Shown here piece by piece: positions 8,103 through 16,163 of a stretch of DNA of 64,000 bases (positions within the stretch are counted from its first letter, which is position 1; every line of letters begins with the position of its first letter). The DNA is from Microbacterium invictum. GTDB lineage: Bacteria; Actinomycetota; Actinomycetes; Actinomycetales; Microbacteriaceae. The notes beneath the pieces were generated by a model. That model made no database searches. It saw nothing but the letters and a program-made list of their open reading frames with translations, and was not told the origin of the DNA. The stretch covers positions 1,550,001 through 1,614,000 of the forward strand of contig NZ_CP139779.1 in assembly GCF_034421375.1 (NCBI RefSeq). Reading direction: 5' to 3'. The position numbers and the translations under genes are program-made.

Positions 8103-9863
8103 ATGACTGACACCACCGCCAACACCGGCGCTCCCGAGACGATCCTCGAGGTCGACGGCCTGAACGTCGACTTCTGGGTGGACGGGGAGTTCTACCCCGC
8201 CGCCGTCGACATGAACTACGTCGTCCGCCGTGGCGAGGTCCTCGCCATCGTGGGCGAGTCCGGCTCGGGGAAGTCGACCAGCTCCATGTCGCTCCTGGGC
8301 CTGCTTCCCGAGAACGCCCGGGTCACCGGGTCGATCAAGCTCCTCGGCCGCGAGCTGCGGGGCGTCGACCAGGCGACCATCCGGTCCCTTCGCGGCAACG
8401 AGATCGCGGTGATCTTCCAAGAGCCGATGACGGCGCTGAATCCCGTGTACACGGTCGGCTTCCAGATCGTCGAGGCGCTCCGCTCCCATGACCGCTCCCT
8501 CTCGCCGTCGGCCGCGAAGGAGCGCGCGATCGAGCTGCTGCGCCTCGTGGAGATGCCCAATCCCGAGCAGTCCTTCCACAAGTACCCCCATCAGCTCTCC
8601 GGCGGTCAGCGCCAGCGCGCCATGATCGCCCAGTCGATCTCGTGCGACCCGCTTCTGCTCATCGCCGACGAGCCGACCACGGCGCTGGACGTCACGGTGC
8701 AGGCCGAGATCCTCGACCTTCTCCGCAACCTCCACAAGCGCCTGGACTCGGCGATCATCCTCATCACCCATGACATGGGGGTCGTGGCGGACCTCGCCGA
8801 CCGCATCATGGTGATGAAGAACGGTATCGTGGTGGAGGCCGGCTCGGTGGACGCCATCTTCCACAAGCCGCAGCATCCCTACACCCAGCAGCTGCTGGCC
8901 TCGGTGCCCCACCTCGGCCTGGGCGTTCTGGAGCCGATCGACGAGTCGGCGTCCGACGAAGTGGTCAGCGAGACCTCCGCGGTGCCGACGATCGCGTCGA
9001 TCCGCGAGCACGCCAACGCCCAGCAGGTCACCGAGACCCGGGAACCGGTGCTGTCGTTCGAGGATGTCGCGATCGAATACCCCAAGCGCGGACGGATCCC
9101 CGCGTTCCGGGCGGCTGAGCACATCGATCTGAAGATCTACCCCGGCGAGATCATGGGTCTCGTGGGGGAGTCGGGCTCGGGGAAGACCACGATCGGCCGG
9201 GCCGCCATCGGACTCATCCCGATCGCGGAGGGCACGCTCACCACGGTCGGCACCGACATCTCGAACGCCTCGCAGAAGGACCTCTTCGCCATTCGTCGCC
9301 GGACCGGCATCGTCTTCCAGGACCCTGCGTCGTCGCTGAACCCCCGCATGCCGATCGGTCAGTCGATCGGGGAGCCGATCCTCCTCGCCGGCGAAGCCAA
9401 GGGCAAGGACCTCGATCGCCGGGTCGAAGACCTCCTCGACCAGGTCGAGCTGCCCCGTTCCTACCGCAACCGCTTCCCGCACGAGCTGTCGGGGGGTCAG
9501 CGTCAGCGCGTCGGTATCGCCCGGGCCCTGGCCCTGGCCCCCGAGCTGCTCGTCGCCGACGAGCCGACCTCGGCCCTGGACGTCTCGGTGCAGGCGCGGT
9601 TCCTCGACCTCCTTCAGGAGCTGCAGCAGGAACTGCAGTTCGCGTGCTTGTTCATCAGCCACGACCTGGCCGTCGTCGACATCCTCGCCCACCGCATCAG
9701 CGTGATGCACCTGGGCAAGCTCGTCGAGACCGGGACGCGCGACGAGATCCTCCGCGGTGCGCAGGACCCCTACACCCAGCGCCTCATTGCCGCCGTCCCC
9801 GTCCCCGATCCCGACGCGCAGCGCGAGCGCCGTGAGGCGCGCGCGGCGCTCCTCGGCCATTAG
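8103..9863 (+). CDS. Double ATP-binding protein of the peptide ABC importer (DppD-DppF fusion)
   Basis: This 586-residue protein holds two complete ABC ATPase domains in tandem. Domain 1 has Walker A GESGSGKST (about residue 50), signature LSGGQRQR (about 165) and Walker B LLLIADEPTTALD. Domain 2 has GESGSGKTT (about 355), LSGGQRQR (about 462) and LLVADEPTSALD. The HPYTQQLLASVP and DPYTQRLIAAVP tails are the oligopeptide-transporter C-terminal extensions. It should power the permease pair upstream. ATG 8103 gives an N-terminus MTDTT; an in-frame ATG at 8088 is an alternative and neither has a clear Shine-Dalgarno. It is separated from the permeases by an antisense PH-domain gene, so co-transcription would have to run through that gene. 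Confidence 0.93.
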   Translation: MTDTTANTGAPETILEVDGLNVDFWVDGEFYPAAVDMNYVVRRGEVLAIVGESGSGKSTSSMSLLGLLPENARVTGSIKLLGRELRGVDQATIRSLRGNEIAVIFQEPMTALNPVYTVGFQIVEALRSHDRSLSPSAAKERAIELLRLVEMPNPEQSFHKYPHQLSGGQRQRAMIAQSISCDPLLLIADEPTTALDVTVQAEILDLLRNLHKRLDSAIILITHDMGVVADLADRIMVMKNGIVVEAGSVDAIFHKPQHPYTQQLLASVPHLGLGVLEPIDESASDEVVSETSAVPTIASIREHANAQQVTETREPVLSFEDVAIEYPKRGRIPAFRAAEHIDLKIYPGEIMGLVGESGSGKTTIGRAAIGLIPIAEGTLTTVGTDISNASQKDLFAIRRRTGIVFQDPASSLNPRMPIGQSIGEPILLAGEAKGKDLDRRVEDLLDQVELPRSYRNRFPHELSGGQRQRVGIARALALAPELLVADEPTSALDVSVQARFLDLLQELQQELQFACLFISHDLAVVDILAHRISVMHLGKLVETGTRDEILRGAQDPYTQRLIAAVPVPDPDAQRERREARAALLGH

Positions 9864-9977
9864 TTGATTTTGTTCTTCGCAATGTGTGCAAGCTTTACTT
9901 GATTCTCGACTCGTTTCATAATCGTGGTTGAGGTGGATCGGCGAACGGCCCGCAACATTAGAGGGCGTTTAAGATGC

Positions 9978-10006
9978 TTGACCAAGATACGGGGCGGTCG
10001 TAGAGT
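9978..10006 (+). promoter_or_regulatory. Leaderless promoter of the low-GC secreted orphan
   Basis: TTGACC (9978-9983), a 17-nt spacer, TAGAGT (10001-10006), then exactly 6 nt to the ATG at 10013. No Shine-Dalgarno is present. This is the best-formed promoter in the window. Confidence 0.7.
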
Positions 10007-10012
10007 TCCAAA

Positions 10013-10366
10013 ATGATCAAGAAAAGAAGGACCACAGGGTTACTTTCGATTGCTGCCTCTGTTGGCATTGCGCTCGGTTTATTGGTTCCTGCTACTGCAG
10101 CACACGCCGGGCCTTGGGGACCGGTCGTGCAGGTTTTTTGCCCGTCAGGGCAAATCGCTCAGGTCAAGTTCACTGTTACCGGTTCAAGAGCCATCGTTGG
10201 ATATGGCCGCACTTCTTCGCAGGCTTCTGCTGGTAACTACATTTATGTTGATCCCGGTCAGACCCGATACATAAATCTTGGTGCCAATATCGGCTATTAT
10301 CAAAAGTGGAACGACCCCGGCTCGGAGGTTTTGTCCGCGACCAAAATGTGCGTCGGATGGTCTTAG
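10013..10366 (+). CDS. Small secreted protein of unknown function, low-GC orphan
   Basis: The 117-residue product starts MIKKRR, followed by a hydrophobic core and AHA before GPW, a classical Sec signal peptide with predicted cleavage after residue 32. The mature 85-residue protein is rich in Gly, Tyr, Ser and Val and has two cysteines (C43 and C113, four residues from the end), which could form one disulfide bridging the whole domain. I do not recognise a family. Base composition is unlike the neighbours: it uses TTA twice (L10, L23) plus AAA, AGA and AGG, and the flanking DNA (9864-10012) is also AT-rich. This suggests recent acquisition. A leaderless promoter precedes it and a perfect 18-bp hairpin follows. 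An exported peptide with antimicrobial, adhesive or inhibitor function is possible but unsupported. Confidence 0.75.
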   Translation: MIKKRRTTGLLSIAASVGIALGLLVPATAAHAGPWGPVVQVFCPSGQIAQVKFTVTGSRAIVGYGRTSSQASAGNYIYVDPGQTRYINLGANIGYYQKWNDPGSEVLSATKMCVGWS

Positions 10367-10401
10367 TAGAGGGACTAAGCGTTCTCTAAATTCTTGAATT
10401 C

Positions 10402-10443
10402 CCCGCGCCTGCGCGGCCCCTGAACGGGCCGCGCAGGCGCGGG
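10402..10443. terminator. Perfect 18-bp GC-rich hairpin
   Basis: 10402-10419 is the exact reverse complement of 10426-10443, with a 6-nt loop (CTGAAC). It lies 36 nt after the secreted-orphan stop and before typA. There is no T-tract on either strand, so it is a terminator of the actinobacterial type or a boundary element. A TAGGAT hexamer at 10447-10452 immediately after it could be the -10 for typA. Confidence 0.65.
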
Positions 10444-10499
10444 CGGTAGGATGGGACCGCCCGATTCCGGGCTCTCCCCACAGCTTCAAGGATTCCCTC

Positions 10500-12413
10500 A
10501 TGGCGCGCGCCCTCCGTCCCGACCTCCGCAACGTCGCGATCGTCGCGCACGTCGACCACGGCAAGACCACCCTGGTGGACGCGATGCTGCGGCAGACCGG
10601 GTCGTTCGGCGAACACGCCCACGTCGAAGAGCGTGCGATGGACTCCAACGACCTGGAGCGCGAGAAGGGGATCACGATCCTCGCCAAGAACACCGCGATC
10701 ACCTACAACGGCGCGCACACCGACGTGCCGGTCACGATCAACGTCATCGACACCCCGGGTCACGCCGACTTCGGCGGCGAGGTCGAGCGGGGCCTGTCGA
10801 TGGTGGACGGCGTGGTGCTGCTCGTCGACGCCAGCGAAGGCCCGCTTCCCCAGACCCGCTTCGTACTCCGAAAGGCGCTCGAGGCCAAGCTCCCCGTCAT
10901 CCTGCTGGTCAACAAGACCGACCGCCCCGACGCGCGCATCGCCGAGGTCGAGGAGGAGGCGCACGACCTGCTGCTCGGTCTCGCCTCCGACCTGCAGGAC
11001 GACGTGCCCGACCTCGACGTCGACGCTCTGCTCGACGTGCCGGTCGTCTACGCGTCCGGCCGTGCCGGAGCGGCATCGCGCACCCGCCCCGCCAACGGCG
11101 ACCTGCCCGACAATGGCGACCTCGAGCCGCTGTTCGAGGCCATCCTCCAGCACGTGCCGGCACCGTCCTACGATGACGAGGCCCCGCTCCAGGCCTGGGT
11201 CACGAACCTCGACTCCAGCCCCTTCCTCGGGCGCCTCGCACTGCTCCGCGTCTTCAACGGCACGCTGAAGAAGGGGCAGACCGTGGCATGGGTGCGCCAC
11301 GACGGGTCGCACTCCACGGCGCGCATCACCGAGCTGCTGAAGACCCGCGCGCTCGAGCGCTACCCCGCCGAAGAGGCGGGCCCGGGCGACATCGTCGCCA
11401 TCGCTGGTTTCGAGGACATCACCATCGGCGAGACCATCGCCGACCCCGAGGACGTCCGGCCGCTTCCGGCCATCACCGTGGACGACCCCGCGATCTCGAT
11501 GACCATCGGGACGAACACCTCACCCCTGGTCGGAAAGGTCAAGGGGCACAAGGTCACCGCCCGCATGGTGAAGGACCGCCTCGACCGCGAGCTCATCGGC
11601 AACGTCTCGCTGAAGGTCGTCGACATCGGGCGTCCTGACGCCTGGGAGGTTCAGGGCCGTGGCGAGCTGGCCCTGGCGATCCTCGTGGAGAACATGCGCC
11701 GCGAAGGCTTCGAGCTCACCGTGGGCAAGCCCCAGGTCGTCACGCGCAAGGGGGAGGACGGCAAGGTCAAAGAGCCCTTCGAGCACCTCACGATCGACGC
11801 CCCCGAGGAGTACCTGGGCGCCATCACCCAGCTCCTCGCCGCGCGCAAGGGCCGCATGGAGACCATGGTCAACCATGGCACCGGCTGGGTCCGGATGGAG
11901 TTCATCGTGCCCTCGCGCGGCCTCATCGGCTTCCGCACCGAGTTCCTCTCCGTCACGCGCGGCACCGGCATCGCCAACGCCATCTCCCACGGCTACGACG
12001 ACTGGGCCGGTCACATCCAGTCCCGCCAGAACGGGTCGATCGTGGCCGACCGTGCGGGGGTCGTGACCCCGTTCGCGATGATGGCTCTGCAGGAGCGCAT
12101 GAGCTTCTTCGTCCAGCCCACCGAAGAGGTGTACGAGGGGATGGTCGTCGGCGAGAACACCCGCGCCGACGACATGGACGTCAACATCACCAAGGAGAAG
12201 AAGCTCACCAACATGCGCTCGTCGACGGCTGACGAGCTCGAGCGGCTGACCCCGCCGCGTCAGCTCTCGCTCGAGGAGAGCCTGGAGTTCGCCCGCGAGG
12301 ACGAGTGCGTGGAGGTGACGCCCGAGAAGGTGCGCATCCGCAAGGTGGTCCTGGATGCGACCGAACGCGGCCGTGCCGCATCACGTCTGAAGCGCCAGGA
12401 CGCGAACGCCTGA
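10500..12413 (+). CDS. typA: Ribosome-associated GTPase TypA/BipA
   Basis: This 637-residue translational GTPase of the EF-G/LepA group binds the ribosome and assists 50S assembly and stress adaptation. The G-domain motifs are visible: AHVDHGKTTL (P-loop, about residue 16-25), the switch region ending REKGITILAKNT, DTPGHADFGGE (G3) and NKTDR (G4). EF-G-like domains II, III and V follow, and the BipA-specific C-terminal region includes PSRGLIGFRTEFLS and GQNG-like RQNGSIVAD. Length matches the family (~610-640). ATG 10500 has an AAGGA stretch ~8 nt upstream. It has no operon partner on its strand. Confidence 0.96.
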   Translation: MARALRPDLRNVAIVAHVDHGKTTLVDAMLRQTGSFGEHAHVEERAMDSNDLEREKGITILAKNTAITYNGAHTDVPVTINVIDTPGHADFGGEVERGLSMVDGVVLLVDASEGPLPQTRFVLRKALEAKLPVILLVNKTDRPDARIAEVEEEAHDLLLGLASDLQDDVPDLDVDALLDVPVVYASGRAGAASRTRPANGDLPDNGDLEPLFEAILQHVPAPSYDDEAPLQAWVTNLDSSPFLGRLALLRVFNGTLKKGQTVAWVRHDGSHSTARITELLKTRALERYPAEEAGPGDIVAIAGFEDITIGETIADPEDVRPLPAITVDDPAISMTIGTNTSPLVGKVKGHKVTARMVKDRLDRELIGNVSLKVVDIGRPDAWEVQGRGELALAILVENMRREGFELTVGKPQVVTRKGEDGKVKEPFEHLTIDAPEEYLGAITQLLAARKGRMETMVNHGTGWVRMEFIVPSRGLIGFRTEFLSVTRGTGIANAISHGYDDWAGHIQSRQNGSIVADRAGVVTPFAMMALQERMSFFVQPTEEVYEGMVVGENTRADDMDVNITKEKKLTNMRSSTADELERLTPPRQLSLEESLEFAREDECVEVTPEKVRIRKVVLDATERGRAASRLKRQDANA

Positions 12414-12436
12414 TCCGGGCGCGAGCCGCGATCGGC

Positions 12437-12985
12437 TCAGCGTGCCTCCGAGACGAGGACGGCGGATGTCGCGGGCACGAGTGCCTCGAACACGTGCGGC
12501 GCATCGCCGGCGTAGGTGAGGAAGTCCCCGGGCTCGAGGGTCACCGGGTCGTCCTCGGGGCCGACCACCGCGCGTCCTGAGACGAGGACGACGTACTCGA
12601 CGGTGCCGCGGGGGTGGGGAGCCGATCGGCGCGCGCCTCCCGGCTCTGCGCGGATCACATACAGATCCCGACGCGCGCCCGGCGGGCAGGCGGACAGCAG
12701 GGCCGCCGCATAGGGCGCGAGGGCGGAGGGGACCGCCGGCATCTGGCTCGCGCGGACGAGGCGGGTGACCGGGGCGGGGTCGTCGACGAAGACCGAGAAG
12801 GGGATGCCGAGAGCCGTGGCGATCGCCCACAGCGTTTCGACGCTGGGGTTGCCGGCTCCTCCCTCGAGCTGCGACACCGTCGCCTTGGAGATGCCCGCAC
12901 GCCGAGCCAGTTCCGAGACCGAGAGGCCGGCGCCCTCCCGCTCGCGGCGGACAGAGGTGGCGATCCGAGGGCCGAGCGACTCCAT
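12437..12985 (-). CDS. XRE-family transcriptional regulator with C-terminal cupin
   Basis: The 182-residue protein has an N-terminal helix-turn-helix (residues ~10-64: GLSVSELARRAGISKATVSQLEGGAGNPSVETLWAIATALG) and a C-terminal cupin barrel (GTVEYVVLVSGRAVVGP, VTLEPGDFLTYAGDAPHVFEAL). Such regulators bind a small ligand in the cupin and control an adjacent transport or catabolic operon. It is divergent from azlCD, with a 16-nt operator-like palindrome in the shared 105-bp region, so it very likely regulates azlCD and itself. Its CATACT -10 (12992-12997) is 6 nt from the ATG with no ribosome binding site, indicating a leaderless transcript. The effector is probably an amino acid or related compound, but this is inference. 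Confidence 0.9.
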   Translation of the reverse strand: MESLGPRIATSVRREREGAGLSVSELARRAGISKATVSQLEGGAGNPSVETLWAIATALGIPFSVFVDDPAPVTRLVRASQMPAVPSALAPYAAALLSACPPGARRDLYVIRAEPGGARRSAPHPRGTVEYVVLVSGRAVVGPEDDPVTLEPGDFLTYAGDAPHVFEALVPATSAVLVSEAR

Positions 12986-12991
12986 GCGTTC

Positions 12992-12997
12992 AGTATG
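12992..12997 (-). promoter_or_regulatory. Leaderless -10 box of the XRE-cupin regulator
   Basis: CATACT on the minus strand, 6 nt before the ATG at 12985; it abuts the operator palindrome. Confidence 0.45.
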
Positions 12998-13013
12998 GCA
13001 AACAATCGTTCGC
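12998..13013. promoter_or_regulatory. Operator-like palindrome between the regulator and azlC
   Basis: GCAAACAATCGTTCGC reads GCRAACRATYGTTYGC on both strands, a 16-nt palindrome when the four R/Y positions are allowed. It touches the regulator -10 on one side and the azlC -35 (TTGACT, 13014) on the other, so a bound repressor would block both promoters. Confidence 0.65.
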
Positions 13014-13042
13014 TTGACTGACGGGTTCTCGTCCTCCAGGAT
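13014..13042 (+). promoter_or_regulatory. azlCD promoter
   Basis: TTGACT (13014-13019), 17-nt spacer, CAGGAT (13037-13042). It starts one base after the palindrome. A GGAGAGG ribosome binding site at 13076-13082 precedes azlC. Confidence 0.55.
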
Positions 13043-13090
13043 GAGTCCGGATCTCCATCCGGAGCGTCCGTCACCGGAGAGGACCTCGTG

Positions 13091-13807
13091 ATGAACGAGC
13101 ACGCCGACGCCCGTCAGGCCTGGCGGGACGCCCTCGGCGTCGCACTCGCCACCAGCGCCTACGGGGTGTCGTTCGGCGCGCTCTCGGTGGCCGCTGGGCT
13201 GGACGTGTGGCAGACCTGTGTGCTCAGCCTGCTGATGTTCACGGGCGGCTCGCAGTTCGCCTTCGTCGGCATCATTGGAGCAGGGGGAGTCGCAGCCGCT
13301 CCCGCCGCGATCGCGTCGGCCGCGCTGCTGGGCGTGCGCAACATCGCGTACGGCATGCGGATGTCGGCGATCGTGGGCCCCGGCGCCGTGAAGCGACTCG
13401 CGGCCGCCCACGTCACCATCGACGAGTCCACCGCCGTCTCGCTCGCGCGCGGCACCTCTCGCGGACGAACGATCGGGTTCTGGGTGACGGGTGTGGGCAT
13501 CTACCTCGGGTGGAACCTGTCCACCCTGGCCGGGGCGCTCCTCGGCGATGTCCTGGGCGACCCGCGCGCGTGGGGGCTCGACGCCGCAGCGGCCGCCGCC
13601 TTCCTCGCCCTGCTGTGGCCGCGCCTGCGTGAACGCCAGGCGATCGCGACCGGCATCGCGGCGGCCGTCGTCGCCACCGTCCTGACCCCGACGCTCATGC
13701 CGGGGGTGCCGGTTCTGGTCGCGGCCCTCGTCGCCGTCATCATCGGCTGGGGGAATCTCCTCGGCCCTGCCCCGATCGCCGCGGCACCGAAGGCGGGTGG
13801 GTCGTGA
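13091..13807 (+). CDS. azlC: AzlC family branched-chain amino acid exporter, large subunit
   Basis: The product is a ~238-residue membrane protein with about seven hydrophobic segments and the AzlC family signature: AYGVSFGALSVAAGLDVWQ, LLMFTGGSQFAFVG and GVRNIAYGMRM. AzlC pairs with the small AzlD subunit to export branched-chain amino acids or analogues (the Bacillus pair confers 4-azaleucine resistance; BrnFE of Corynebacterium is related). The ATG at 13091 is 8 nt from GGAGAGG; a GTG at 13088 is an alternative. The stop overlaps the azlD start by 4 nt. Expression is probably governed by the divergent XRE-cupin regulator. Confidence 0.92.
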   Translation: MNEHADARQAWRDALGVALATSAYGVSFGALSVAAGLDVWQTCVLSLLMFTGGSQFAFVGIIGAGGVAAAPAAIASAALLGVRNIAYGMRMSAIVGPGAVKRLAAAHVTIDESTAVSLARGTSRGRTIGFWVTGVGIYLGWNLSTLAGALLGDVLGDPRAWGLDAAAAAAFLALLWPRLRERQAIATGIAAAVVATVLTPTLMPGVPVLVAALVAVIIGWGNLLGPAPIAAAPKAGGS

Positions 13808-14118
13808 CGCTGTGGACGGCCGTCCTCGCCTCCTCGATCATCTGCGTGGCGCTGAAGGCGATCGGCTACCTCATTCCGCCCAGGGTGCTTGAGGCGCCCC
13901 GCCCGGCTCGCATCGCCGACCTCCTCACCGTGGCGCTGCTGGCGGCGCTCGTGGCCGTGCAGACCCTCGGCGCCGGGCAGGCGATCGTCATCGACGCCCG
14001 GGTGCCGGCAGTGCTCGTGGCGGGTGGGCTCCTCGTGCTCCGTGCCCCCTTCCTCGTGGTGGTGGCAGCCGCCGCCCTCACCGCCGCACTCCTGCGGTGG
14101 GCCGGCTGGGCGGCCTGA
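13804..14118 (+). CDS. azlD: AzlD family branched-chain amino acid exporter, small subunit
   Basis: A 104-residue protein with four hydrophobic helices, starting GTG in the GTGA overlap with azlC. The KAIGYLIPPRVLE stretch and the RAPFLVVVAAAALTAALLRW end are typical of AzlD. It is the partner of AzlC in a two-subunit amino acid exporter and is translationally coupled to it. Confidence 0.92.
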   Translation: MTLWTAVLASSIICVALKAIGYLIPPRVLEAPRPARIADLLTVALLAALVAVQTLGAGQAIVIDARVPAVLVAGGLLVLRAPFLVVVAAAALTAALLRWAGWAA

Positions 14119-14143
14119 CCGGCGGCGGCGTCGCGGCAGCGCT

Positions 14144-14149
14144 TAGGCT
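14144..14149 (+). promoter_or_regulatory. Leaderless -10 box for the DUF6113 gene
   Basis: TAGGCT, then 6 nt to the ATG at 14156; no ribosome binding site. Confidence 0.5.
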
Positions 14150-14155
14150 GGTCTG

Positions 14156-14548
14156 ATGCGCACGTCGATCCTCGCCCGCATCCTCACCGGGATCGTCGCG
14201 GTGGTGATCGGCGGCGCCTACGGACTGGCGGGAACCATCGCCCACCCGTTCACGCTGGGAGTCCTGCCCGTGGGCCTCGTGCTGGCGATCGTGGGATCCA
14301 CGGCGCTCCTCGTCGCCATCCGTCTTCTCACCGGGGATCGATGGGCGACGCTGGCGGCGGGCCTCGGGATGCTGCTGGCCACCCTCGTCTTCTCCGGCGA
14401 AGGCCCGGGTGGAAGCGTCATCGTCCCGCAGACGAGTCTCGGGATCATCTGGACCTTCTCCGTACCGCTCGTCGTCGCCGTCGTCGTCGCGTGGCCCGAA
14501 CGGATGTCCCCGGCGGCGAAGCCGGTGCGGTCGGAGACCATAGACTGA
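14156..14548 (+). CDS. DUF6113 family membrane protein
   Basis: A 130-residue protein with four predicted transmembrane helices (ILARILTGIVAVVIGGAYGLAG; LGVLPVGLVLAIVGSTALLVAIRLL; ATLAAGLGMLLATLVF; GIIWTFSVPLVVAVVVAWP). No biochemical function is known. In actinobacteria it is commonly found directly before fdxA and dapC, as here, which implies a conserved neighbourhood rather than a proven pathway link. The mRNA is probably leaderless. The stop codon overlaps the -10 box of fdxA. Confidence 0.8.
   Translation: MRTSILARILTGIVAVVIGGAYGLAGTIAHPFTLGVLPVGLVLAIVGSTALLVAIRLLTGDRWATLAAGLGMLLATLVFSGEGPGGSVIVPQTSLGIIWTFSVPLVVAVVVAWPERMSPAAKPVRSETID
14541..14546 (+). promoter_or_regulatory. Leaderless -10 box for fdxA
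   Basis: TAGACT, then 6 nt to GTG 14553; the last base overlaps the stop of the upstream gene. Confidence 0.55.
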
Positions 14549-14552
14549 ACTC

Positions 14553-14873
14553 GTGACGTATGTGATCGCCCTCCCGTGCGTCGATGTCAAGGATCGCGCC
14601 TGCATCGACGAGTGCCCGGTCGACTGCATCTACGAGGGTGAACGCTCGTTGTACATCCACCCCGACGAGTGCGTGGACTGCGGCGCGTGCGAGCCCGTCT
14701 GCCCGGTCGAGGCGATCTATTACGAGGACGACCTCCCCGAGGAGTGGTCGGACTACTACACGGCGAACGTGGAGTTCTTCTCCGATGTGGGCTCGCCCGG
14801 TGGTGCTGCCAAGGTCGGCGTCATCGCCAAGGACCACCCGATCATCGCCGCCCTTCCGCCCCAGGAACACTGA
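14553..14873 (+). CDS. fdxA: Seven-iron ferredoxin (3Fe-4S / 4Fe-4S)
   Basis: A 106-residue acidic ferredoxin. The cysteine pattern is that of FdxA-type 7Fe proteins: C9, C17, C21, C25 in CVDVKDRACIDECPVDC, then C40VDCGACEPVC50P for the second cluster set. The C-terminal extension (YYEDDLPEEWSDYYTANVEFF) is typical of the actinobacterial family. It acts as a low-potential electron carrier; its partner is not identified here. It starts at GTG with a leaderless -10 and is followed by dapC after 2 nt, so the two are probably co-transcribed. Confidence 0.95.
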   Translation: MTYVIALPCVDVKDRACIDECPVDCIYEGERSLYIHPDECVDCGACEPVCPVEAIYYEDDLPEEWSDYYTANVEFFSDVGSPGGAAKVGVIAKDHPIIAALPPQEH

Positions 14874-14875
14874 CC

Positions 14876-15991
14876 GTGGGGGTCGCCGACCTCGCCGACT
14901 ACCCCTGGGATGCCGTCCGGCCGTTCGCGGTCAGGGCTCAGCAGCATCCCGACGGCATCGTCGACCTCTCCGTCGGCTCACCGGTGGACCCCACTCCGGA
15001 CGTCGTCGCCTCGGCCCTGCGTGACTCCACCGACGCGCATGCCTACCCGCAGACGGCGGGAACGCCCGCACTGCGTACCGCGATCGCCCAGTGGTACGCG
15101 CGGCGTCGCGGGGTCTCGGGCCTCACCGATGACGAGGTGCTGCCGACCGTCGGGTCGAAGGAGTTCGTCGCCCTCCTTCCCCTCCTCATGGGTCTCGGGC
15201 CCGGCGATGTCGTGGTGCACCCGCGCGCGGCGTACCCGACCTACGAGGTCGGTGCGCGGCTGGTGGGCGCGACCCCGCTCGCCTCGGACGACCCGGCCGA
15301 GTGGCCCGACGCGGCGCGCCTGGTGTGGCTGAACTCGCCCGGCAACCCCGACGGCGCGGTGCAGGACGTCGCGGCTCTCCGTGAGGCGCGGGAGCGCGCA
15401 CGCTCCCTGGGTGCCGTCCTCGCCTCGGACGAGTGCTACGCCGAACTCGGCTGGGACGCCCCGTGGGACGCGACCCCGATTCCGTCGGTGCTCGACCCGC
15501 GCGTCACCGACGGTGACCGACGCGGCGTGCTGTCGGTGTATTCGCTCAGCAAGCAGTCGAATCTCGCCGGATATCGGGCGGCCTTCGCCGCCGGCGACGC
15601 GGTGCTCCTCGCCGGCATCCACACCGCCCGCAAGCACCTCGGTCTCATCCCACCGGCACCCGTGCAGGCCGCGATGATCGCCGCGCTCGGTGACGACCGT
15701 CATGTGGACGAACAGCGCGAGCGGTATCGGCGGCGTCGCGCCATCCTGCATCCCGCCCTGGTCGATGCCGGGTTCCGCATCGACCGCAGCGAGGCCGGGC
15801 TGTACCTGTGGGCGACCGAGGGGCGCGACGCCTGGGACAGCCTGGCGGACCTCGCCGACCTCGGCATCCTCGTCGGGCCCGGCACGTTCTATGGACCCCA
15901 CCACCCGCAGCACATCCGGCTGTCGCTCACCGCGTCGGACGAGCGGATCGAGACCGCCGCCGCACGGCTGCGCGCGCGGAGGATCGTCTGA
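14876..15991 (+). CDS. dapC: Succinyldiaminopimelate transaminase
   Basis: A 371-residue class I/II PLP aminotransferase of the actinobacterial DapC type. It makes N-succinyl-LL-2,6-diaminopimelate from the keto precursor in lysine and peptidoglycan synthesis. Visible are DLSVGSPVDPTP, the NSPGNPDG substrate-side motif, the SDECYAELGW aspartate region, and the PLP lysine in SLSKQSNLAGYR (about residue 225). The start is GTG 14876, 2 nt after the fdxA stop, chosen because the family begins with a short VADLADYPWD-type N-terminus. It precedes dapD and dapE within 4 kb, which supports the pathway call over a generic aminotransferase. Confidence 0.92.
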   Translation: MGVADLADYPWDAVRPFAVRAQQHPDGIVDLSVGSPVDPTPDVVASALRDSTDAHAYPQTAGTPALRTAIAQWYARRRGVSGLTDDEVLPTVGSKEFVALLPLLMGLGPGDVVVHPRAAYPTYEVGARLVGATPLASDDPAEWPDAARLVWLNSPGNPDGAVQDVAALREARERARSLGAVLASDECYAELGWDAPWDATPIPSVLDPRVTDGDRRGVLSVYSLSKQSNLAGYRAAFAAGDAVLLAGIHTARKHLGLIPPAPVQAAMIAALGDDRHVDEQRERYRRRRAILHPALVDAGFRIDRSEAGLYLWATEGRDAWDSLADLADLGILVGPGTFYGPHHPQHIRLSLTASDERIETAAARLRARRIV

Positions 15992-16163
15992 TTCCTCCAG
16001 CCGATTCCGTCGGGCTTTGGCGATGACAACAGTTGGCGCCGCGGCCCGATAGGCTGTAGACGGCGCCGCGACACGCGTCGTGGGCCGTATCGTTCGGGCA
16101 GGTGATCTTGCCGCCCGGGCTGGACGACACCCCCGGCACGACCAGGAATCGCGAGGAGGCGCC

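Noticed and set aside
10050-10274. A 74-codon alternative frame inside the low-GC secreted gene
   Set aside because: It lacks a promoter and start signal of its own, whereas the 117-residue frame has a signal peptide and a leaderless promoter directly before it.
12423-12438. A 6-bp stem (GAGCCG/CGGCTC) between typA and the XRE-cupin stop
   Set aside because: Too short and without a T-tract; it overlaps the regulator stop and is not convincing as a terminator.
16036-16071. Direct repeat of GGCGCCGCG upstream of gltA
   Set aside because: Two copies of a 9-mer made only of G and C are likely by chance in this composition; no third copy or spacing pattern.
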